Notes under the pieces: model-generated
Seen by the model: only the letters and a program-made list of their open reading frames with translations
Databases searched by the model: none
What the model was told of the DNA's origin: nothing
Translations under genes and position numbers: made by a program
Shown here: one piece after another, positions 58,917-64,000 of the stretch
Layout: every line of letters starts with the position of its first letter
Numbering within the stretch: position 1 is the stretch's first letter
NCBI GenBank assembly: GCA_963836735.1
Contig: CAWIKP010000020.1
Span: 62,001-126,000, forward strand
Origin: JACCXG01 sp963836735
Lineage (GTDB): Bacteria > Acidobacteriota > Vicinamibacteria > Vicinamibacterales > 2-12-FULL-66-21
Length of the DNA: 64,000 nucleotides
Direction: 5' to 3'

Positions 58917-59441
58917 ATGCTGCTCATTCTTTCGGGCCTCCCTGGCACCGGTAAAACCACGATCGCGCGCGAGCTCGCCCGCCGGCTGCACGCCGTGCAC
59001 ATCCGCATCGACTCGATCGAGCAGGCGATCCGCAATGCCGGCGTCGTCAGGACCGCGATAGACGACGCGGGTTATCGCGTGGGATATGCGGTGGCCGAGG
59101 ACAACCTGAGGCTTGGGCTGGTCGTCATCGCCGACTCGGTGAATCCGCTGCCGGTCACCCGGGCTGCCTGGCGCGATGCCGCCGCCCGGGCTGGCGCTCG
59201 GGCGGTGGAAGCCGAGATCGTCTGCAGCGATCCCGCCGAACATCGCCGCCGGGTCGAGAGTCGCGTTCCGGATATCCCCGGCCACGTGCTGCCGACGTGG
59301 GCAGATGTGGTCACGCGCGAGTACCTGCCGTGGGATCGGCACCCGATCCGGATCGACACCGCGGGAACCGGAGTCGAACAGGCGGTTGCCATGCTTTCTT
59401 CACACCTGGAGCGCACCGGTGCCACACCTGAAACGTTTTAG
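58917..59441 (+). CDS. P-loop kinase (adenylylsulfate/APS-kinase-like or AAA phosphotransferase)
   Basis: 174 residues. MLLILSGLPGTGKTTIARELARRL is a Walker A motif (residues 7-15), with a DSIEQAIR turn and a short lid-like region (VCSDPAEHRRRVESRVPDIPGH) and a C-terminal IRIDTAGTGVEQAV helix. This is the small AAA/kinase type that phosphorylates low-molecular-weight substrates; the substrate is not identifiable. It precedes the MacA-like gene by 5 nt, so they are likely co-transcribed. Confidence 0.82.
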   Translation: MLLILSGLPGTGKTTIARELARRLHAVHIRIDSIEQAIRNAGVVRTAIDDAGYRVGYAVAEDNLRLGLVVIADSVNPLPVTRAAWRDAAARAGARAVEAEIVCSDPAEHRRRVESRVPDIPGHVLPTWADVVTREYLPWDRHPIRIDTAGTGVEQAVAMLSSHLERTGATPETF

Positions 59442-59446
59442 CGAGC

Positions 59447-60886
59447 ATGAAGAGAGTGGCATTCGTGATTCTCGTTCTCGCCGCGGTGACTGGCGGGTTC
59501 TATTTCTACAGAGTCCGCACTGCCGCGCCAGAGCCTGTCGTGACCACGCAGCCTTTCAGCCGTGGTGACATCGTCGACTCGGTGAGCGCTACCGGCACGC
59601 TCGAAGCCGTCGAGACCGTCGAGGTCGGTACCCAGGTGTCCGGCGTCGTCCGCGAGCTGTATGCCGACTTCAACTCGATTGTCCGCAAGGGGCAGGTGAT
59701 CGCCAGGCTCGACCCACAGTTGATCCAGACCCAGATCGAACAGCAGTCGGCCAATGTGCTCCGCGCCGACGCTGATCTCCAGCGGTTCAAGGTGGCCCTC
59801 GCCGACGCCCGTCAGAAGCTCGATCGCGCCCAGCAGCTGAGCGCGAAAAACCTGATTCCCCGCACCGACCTCGAAGCCGCGCAGGTGGACGTCGAGTCGG
59901 CGGTGGCGCAAATCAAGTCGTCGGAGGCGGCCTTGACGCAGGCGCGCGCGCAACTGAACAACCAGCGCGTGAACCTGGGTTATACGACCATCACCGCGCC
60001 CATCAACGGCATCGTGATTTCGCGCAACGTGGACGCGGGCCAGACCGTCGCCTCGAGCATGAATGCGCCGACGCTGTTCGTGCTGGCCGCTGACCTCACG
60101 AAGATGGAAGTCGTGGCCTCGGTCGACGAGTCGGATGTCGGCCGGATGCGGCCCGGCCAGCACGTCACCTTTCAAGTCGATGCGTACCCGACCGATCGGT
60201 TCACGGGGACCGTGTCGCAGGTTCGGCTGCAGCCGACTGTCGTACAGAACGTCGTGACCTACGCGACGGTCATCACGGTGCCAAATCCCGAGCTGAAGCT
60301 GAAGCCTGGCATGACCGCCAACGTGACGATCGAGGTGACACGCCGGAACGACGTGCTCCGCGTCGCGAACGCGGCGACCCGCTTCCGGCCCACGGCCGAA
60401 ATGTTCGCGGTGCTGAACCAGCCGGTGCCTCAGGAGCTCCAGCGCAACCGCACACCCGGCGCCCGCGGCACGCGGCCGACCGCCCAGGCGGACGGCAGAA
60501 CCGGCACGCAGGCTCCGCAGGGCACGACCGGCTCGACGCCTGCGCCGCGGCCGGTGGAGACGCTGACGTCGTCGGGCGCGATGACCATCGATTCGCTGTT
60601 TGCGCCGATCACGACCGCCGAGAGCCGCGGAGTGGTCTGGCAGTACGACGCGAGCAAGCAGCTGAAGATGATCAGGCTGCGCCTGGGCGCGACCGACGGG
60701 ACCTACACCGAGGTGTTGAACGACGCTGACGTGCCGGCCGATGGCGTGGTCGTGACAGCGATGAAGACCGGGCTCGAACAGAAGACCAACACATCCTCGA
60801 CGACGCAAAACAGCCCGCTCCTCGGCGGTCAGCGCGGCGGACCCGGCGGGCGCGGCGGCCCGGGACCGGGCGGAAGAGGGTTCTAA
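59447..60886 (+). CDS. MacA-like periplasmic adaptor subunit
   Basis: 479 residues. TM at 4-22, then the biotinyl-lipoyl-like VEVGTQVSGVVRELYADFNSIVRKGQVIARLD, a coiled-coil hairpin about residues 98-175 (ADADLQRFKVALADARQKLDRAQ, AAQVDVESAVAQIKSSEAALTQ), beta-barrel (TTITAPINGIVISRNVDAGQ) and membrane-proximal domain (DDVLRVANAATRF region). A Pro/Thr-rich insert and a Gly/Arg tail (GGPGGRGGPGPGG) are unusual. No MacB ATPase or TolC follows; the next gene is SBBP-type. The ADOP permease at 43267 is a possible distant partner. Confidence 0.9.
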   Translation: MKRVAFVILVLAAVTGGFYFYRVRTAAPEPVVTTQPFSRGDIVDSVSATGTLEAVETVEVGTQVSGVVRELYADFNSIVRKGQVIARLDPQLIQTQIEQQSANVLRADADLQRFKVALADARQKLDRAQQLSAKNLIPRTDLEAAQVDVESAVAQIKSSEAALTQARAQLNNQRVNLGYTTITAPINGIVISRNVDAGQTVASSMNAPTLFVLAADLTKMEVVASVDESDVGRMRPGQHVTFQVDAYPTDRFTGTVSQVRLQPTVVQNVVTYATVITVPNPELKLKPGMTANVTIEVTRRNDVLRVANAATRFRPTAEMFAVLNQPVPQELQRNRTPGARGTRPTAQADGRTGTQAPQGTTGSTPAPRPVETLTSSGAMTIDSLFAPITTAESRGVVWQYDASKQLKMIRLRLGATDGTYTEVLNDADVPADGVVVTAMKTGLEQKTNTSSTTQNSPLLGGQRGGPGGRGGPGPGGRGF

Positions 60887-61189
60887 GGCCTGACGAATTT
60901 CAACTCCCAACGTCCCAACTCCCAACTCCCAACGGGAGTCCGTCGAACAATCGGGGTGAAAGGCGCAGCGCCAAAGCTTGTTGGTGCGCCGTTCACCCGA
61001 TTGTTAGAGCGGCTCCCCGTTGGGAGTTGGGAGTTGGGAGTTGCATTCTTGAAATCAGCTGACGATTTTCGGCCCTGTCGCACACCCCCGCACACTGAAG
61101 ACACCTTGTCTTCACGGATGGAGTCGGCGTGGCTCGGTTATTGACCTCCCGCACATCCAGCACACATCCCACCGCTGGAGGTCCCTCAG
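60887..61189. other. Intergenic region with period-7 element and a likely ribosome site
   Basis: 303 bp. The first half is inverted repeat element 9 (60900-61043). The rest has no gene; GGAGG near 61176-61180 precedes the GTG start of the SBBP gene at 61190. No strong promoter is seen. Confidence 0.6.
60900..61043. repeat. Inverted period-7 repeat element 9 with GGGTGAAAGGCG core
   Basis: The left arm (60900-60939; CAACTCC, CAACGTC, CCAACTC) ends in AACGGGAGTC and is inverted at 61012-61043 (CTCCCCGTTGGGAG, then TTGGGAG units). The spacer itself pairs (AACAATCGGGGTGAA with TTCACCCGATTGTT) and contains GGGTGAAAGGCG (60954-60965). It is the most regular copy, with both arms and spacer self-complementary. 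Confidence 0.85.
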
Positions 61190-64000
61190 GTGTCCCGATC
61201 CGCCAAACAGTCACTTCTCGCCACGTTCGCCATCGTCGCCACGATCAGCGTGCCGGTGACGCATACCGCGTCCACGGGCGCTCGGCGCGCCGAGACAATC
61301 GCGAGCCCATCACACTCGAAGGCCGGCGATCGCACCTCGACAGTAAAGCATTCATATCTGAGGACCCCGCTGCGGTTCGAGCGCGCAGCCACCGAGGCCG
61401 GCGCGTCCGGCGATTTCGTCGGGCGGGGCCTCGGCTACGCCGTGTCGCTGTCGAACGGCGATGCCATCGTGACGCTCGGGCGATCGGGTGACAGGCCAGA
61501 AACGATCTCGATCCGGCTGGCGGGAAGGCGCGCCAGCGTTGAGACCTCGACGGACGGTGAGCTGCCCGGCCGATCCAGCCATCTCATTGGCAATGACCCG
61601 CGCCGGTGGAGAACCGGCGTTCCGGCTTACGCGCGGGTCGCGTACCACGACGTCTATCCCGGCATCGACCTGGTGTATTACGGCACCCAGCAGCAGCTCG
61701 AGTACGACTTCGTGCTCCGGCCGGGCGCTTCACCGGCCGACATCGCCTTCGAGATCGCCGGCGCGCGTGAGGTGAGGCTCGATGACAATGGCGACCTGAT
61801 CATCGCAACGGAAAGCGGGTCGTTGACCCATCGTGCGCCGGTTCTGTACCAGGATGCGCACGGGACCCGCAAACCGATCGAGGGCGCCTATGCGATCCGG
61901 TCCGACGGTCGCGTGACGTTCAAGGCCGGGAGCTACGATCCACAGCTCCCGCTCGTCATCGATCCGGTCCTGAGCTACGCGACCTATATCGGCGGGTCAC
62001 TCGAAGAGCGCATTCATGGGGTCGCGGTCGACGCGTCTGGCAGCGTCACGTCGTCGGTGAGACCTTCTCTCCCGACTTCCCCACCGCCAGCGCCGTGCAG
62101 GGACAGAAGGCCGGTCTCGGAGACGCGTTCGTGGCCAGGCTCTCTGTGGACGGCAGCGCGCTCGTCTATGCGACGTACCTGGGCGGTTCGCATCAGGATG
62201 CCGCCGCCGCCGTGGACGTGGATGCCTCCGGTGCGGCGTACATGACCGGGTCGACATTCTCCTGGGATTTCCCAACGCTGAACGGGTTCCAGAGCGCGAA
62301 CCGCGGACAGACCGATACGTTCGTCGTGAAGCTCACTCCCAACGGTGGACTGGTGTACTCCACGCTCCTCGGCGGCCTGCTCGAGGAGTACGCGACGGCG
62401 ATCGACGTCGATGGATTCGGACGTGCCCACATCACCGGCTCCACCGCGTCGGCGGATTTTCCGACGGTCAGCGCACTCCAGACGTCGCTCGGCGGCGCGC
62501 CCGTGTTCCGGACAACGAACGGCGGCGACACCTGGGTCGGTCTCAGCGCCGGCCTGCGGGCGAGCGGCATCCTCACGTTCGCGATCGACTCGGCGGCACC
62601 TCAGACGGTGTACGCCGGCACCTACCTCGAGGGCGTCTTCAAGAGCAGCGATGCCGGCGCGACGTGGCTCGCGGCCGGCGCCTGTAGCCGGGCAGGACAG
62701 GTGTCAGCCTTGCCGTAGGCGACGGCACACCAGCCGCAGTCTACGCCGCCACCCTCTACGGAATTGAGCGCAGTCGCGACGGCGGCGACAGCTGGAGTCT
62801 CGTGCTTCCCGGTTCGGGAGCGGCTGTCGCGGTGTCACCGCAGTCTCCTTCGACGATTTACGCGGGCCTCAACCCGAACGGCTTCCCCTACGGTGTCTTC
62901 AAGAGCATCGATGGCGGCGAGTCGTGGAGCGACACCGGTCTCACCGAGGGCGTCAATGCCTTGGCCGTCAGCGGTTCCACCGTCTATGCAGCGACACCCA
63001 GGGGTGTCTACTCGAGCATCGGCGGTGAAGGATGGACCCTGGTGAACACGGGTATGCCGTCGTCTCCGGCCATCGCGATCGCCGCCGATGCCAGCAAATC
63101 CAGCGGTCGTATACGCGGCGACCTTCGATGGCCTCTTCAAGACGCTGAACGGCGGGGCGTCTTGGGATGTGGTCCCTGCTACTGGCTGGTGTCCCGATTG
63201 CGTCGCTCGCCGTCTCTCAGTCCGATCCGTCGACGCTGATCGTGTCGGTGCAGTGGGGCGGCACAGCCATCAGCAACGATGCCGGTGAGAACTGGCGTCT
63301 GACGCATTCGGAAAGCGCCATCGTCTGGGCGATCGCCATACACCCGTGGGTCCCGACGACGGCCTACCTGGGCGGGACGATGTTCCGCGACGCGTTCGTC
63401 GCCACCGTCGGCGCCGACGGCGACACGCTGGAATTCTCCACGCTACTTCGGCGGCTCGGGTCAGGAGCGTGCGACCGATATCGCCGTCGACTCCAGCGGC
63501 GCCAGATACATCGTTGGCGAAACGGATTCCAGGGACCTGGCAGTCGTGAACCATGTTCAGGCCGCGTTCGGCGGCCTGCAGGACGCGTTCGCCGCGCGCA
63601 TTGGTCCCGAGGGGATCACTTACACGACCTATCTCGGAGGGACCGGCTTCGAGTCCGTCCCGAGGATGGCTGTGGACGCGTCGGGAAACGCACACATTGC
63701 GGGACTCACGTGGTCGGTCGACTACCCTGTCGTCAATCCGTATCAGCCAGAGCCCGCCGGCGGCTCCAACGAGGCCTTCGTCACCGTCCTCGAGTCCATC
63801 GGGCGCGTTCGTTCACTCCACTTACCTGGGCGGCACCGGAGCGGAAACCGACTCGTCGCAAAGCCTTGGACCGGACGTAGCGGTAACCGATGACGGCGAC
63901 ACCTATGTCACCGGCTCGACGATGTCGCTCGAATTTCCCTGTGTCGGCGGACGCAGTTCAGAGCACGCACGGTGGCGGTCAGAGCGATGTTTTCGTGACG
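61190..64000 (+). CDS. SBBP-repeat and Asp-box mosaic surface protein (partial, many frame breaks)
   Basis: GTG at 61190 preceded by GGAGG. A signal-like N-terminus (SLLATFAIVATISVPVTH) is followed by a domain with AYHDVYPGIDLVYYG and LEYDFVLRPGASPADIAFEI, typical of SBBP proteins (DUF7948-like). SBBP propeller repeats follow (DAFVARLSVDGSALVYATYLGG, AVDVDASGAAYMTGSTFSWDFPT), interrupted by a stretch of Asp-boxes (TTNGGDTWVGL, SSDAGATWLAA, SRDGGDSWSLV, SIDGGESWSDT), then SBBP again (RIGPEGITYTTYLGGTGFESV). Breaks near 62050, 62720, 63100, 63160, 63460 and 63790 and probably one after 63900 split it. It runs off the window end. Confidence 0.82.

Noticed and set aside
1..64000. Programmed ribosomal frameshifting at the break sites
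   Set aside because: The breaks lie in unrelated housekeeping and secreted genes with no common slippery sequence or downstream structure.
1..64000. CRISPR array among the repeats
   Set aside because: Repeats have a 7-bp period without unique spacers of uniform length, and no cas gene is present.
1..64000. tRNA, rRNA or riboswitch genes
   Set aside because: No cloverleaf-like CCA-ended segments, rRNA motifs or known riboswitch cores were seen in the gaps.

Overview
The window is GC-rich and looks like a chromosomal segment of an Acidobacteriota bacterium, most likely class Vicinamibacteria. That call is an inference from gene content: paired VWFA-related acidobacterial-type secreted proteins, an ADOP-type FtsX/MacB permease, a carboxypeptidase-regulatory TonB-dependent receptor, tandem Asp-box (sortilin/VPS10-like) propeller proteins, an ECF sigma factor overlapping a Ser/Thr kinase, SBBP propellers and F420 genes. 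I see no rRNA, tRNA, CRISPR array, transposase, prophage or replication origin.

Layout. 0-6.4 kb, minus strand: a housekeeping run reading mrcA-like PBP1A, holB, ricT, pdxA, smpB and a partial lipoprotein gene. 6.4-12.6 kb: two tandem Asp-box propeller genes, translationally coupled by a GTGA overlap. 12.7-17.7 kb: a VWFA-domain protein, then a CpxP/Spy-like protein divergent from an OmpR-type response regulator and histidine kinase. 17.8-25.9 kb: a membrane multihaem cytochrome with TPRs, an FG-GAP/ASPIC-UnbV protein and a TPR/FG-GAP/ASPIC fusion. 26.2-31.9 kb: a TonB-dependent receptor and a second VWFA protein. 32-38.1 kb: PEGA protein, GT-C-like membrane protein, TldD/TldE pair, DUF2383 protein. 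38.2-43.2 kb: kinase/sigma pair, small metzincin-like protease, divergent Nramp-fold transporter. 43.3-51.6 kb: ADOP permease, SGNH lipoprotein, and a CotH-kinase / OprP-like porin / TolB-TPR operon. 51.6-55.2 kb: bacilliredoxin and a large DUF6797-like cytochrome c protein. 55.7-58.6 kb: an F420 neighbourhood (NADPH:F420 reductase, F420-type PPOX oxidoreductase, CofE). 58.9-64 kb: P-loop kinase, MacA-like adaptor and a partial SBBP/Asp-box mosaic protein.

Two window-wide patterns stand out. First, about 35 single-frame breaks interrupt otherwise well-conserved genes. Most go the same way (+1, one extra base) and cluster, with long clean stretches between (for example 41-51.6 kb). This fits uncorrected insertion errors better than gene decay, so I annotate the broken genes as CDS and give the break positions. 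Second, many intergenic gaps carry repeats built on a 7-bp period (CAACTCC-, AAGCTCC- or CCGCGAT-like units), often as two inverted arms around a spacer. Some arms run into gene ends. A separate ~270-bp dispersed repeat occurs twice in opposite orientation beside the F420 genes, and short REP-like palindromes also occur. These repeat families are the most likely undescribed element in the window.
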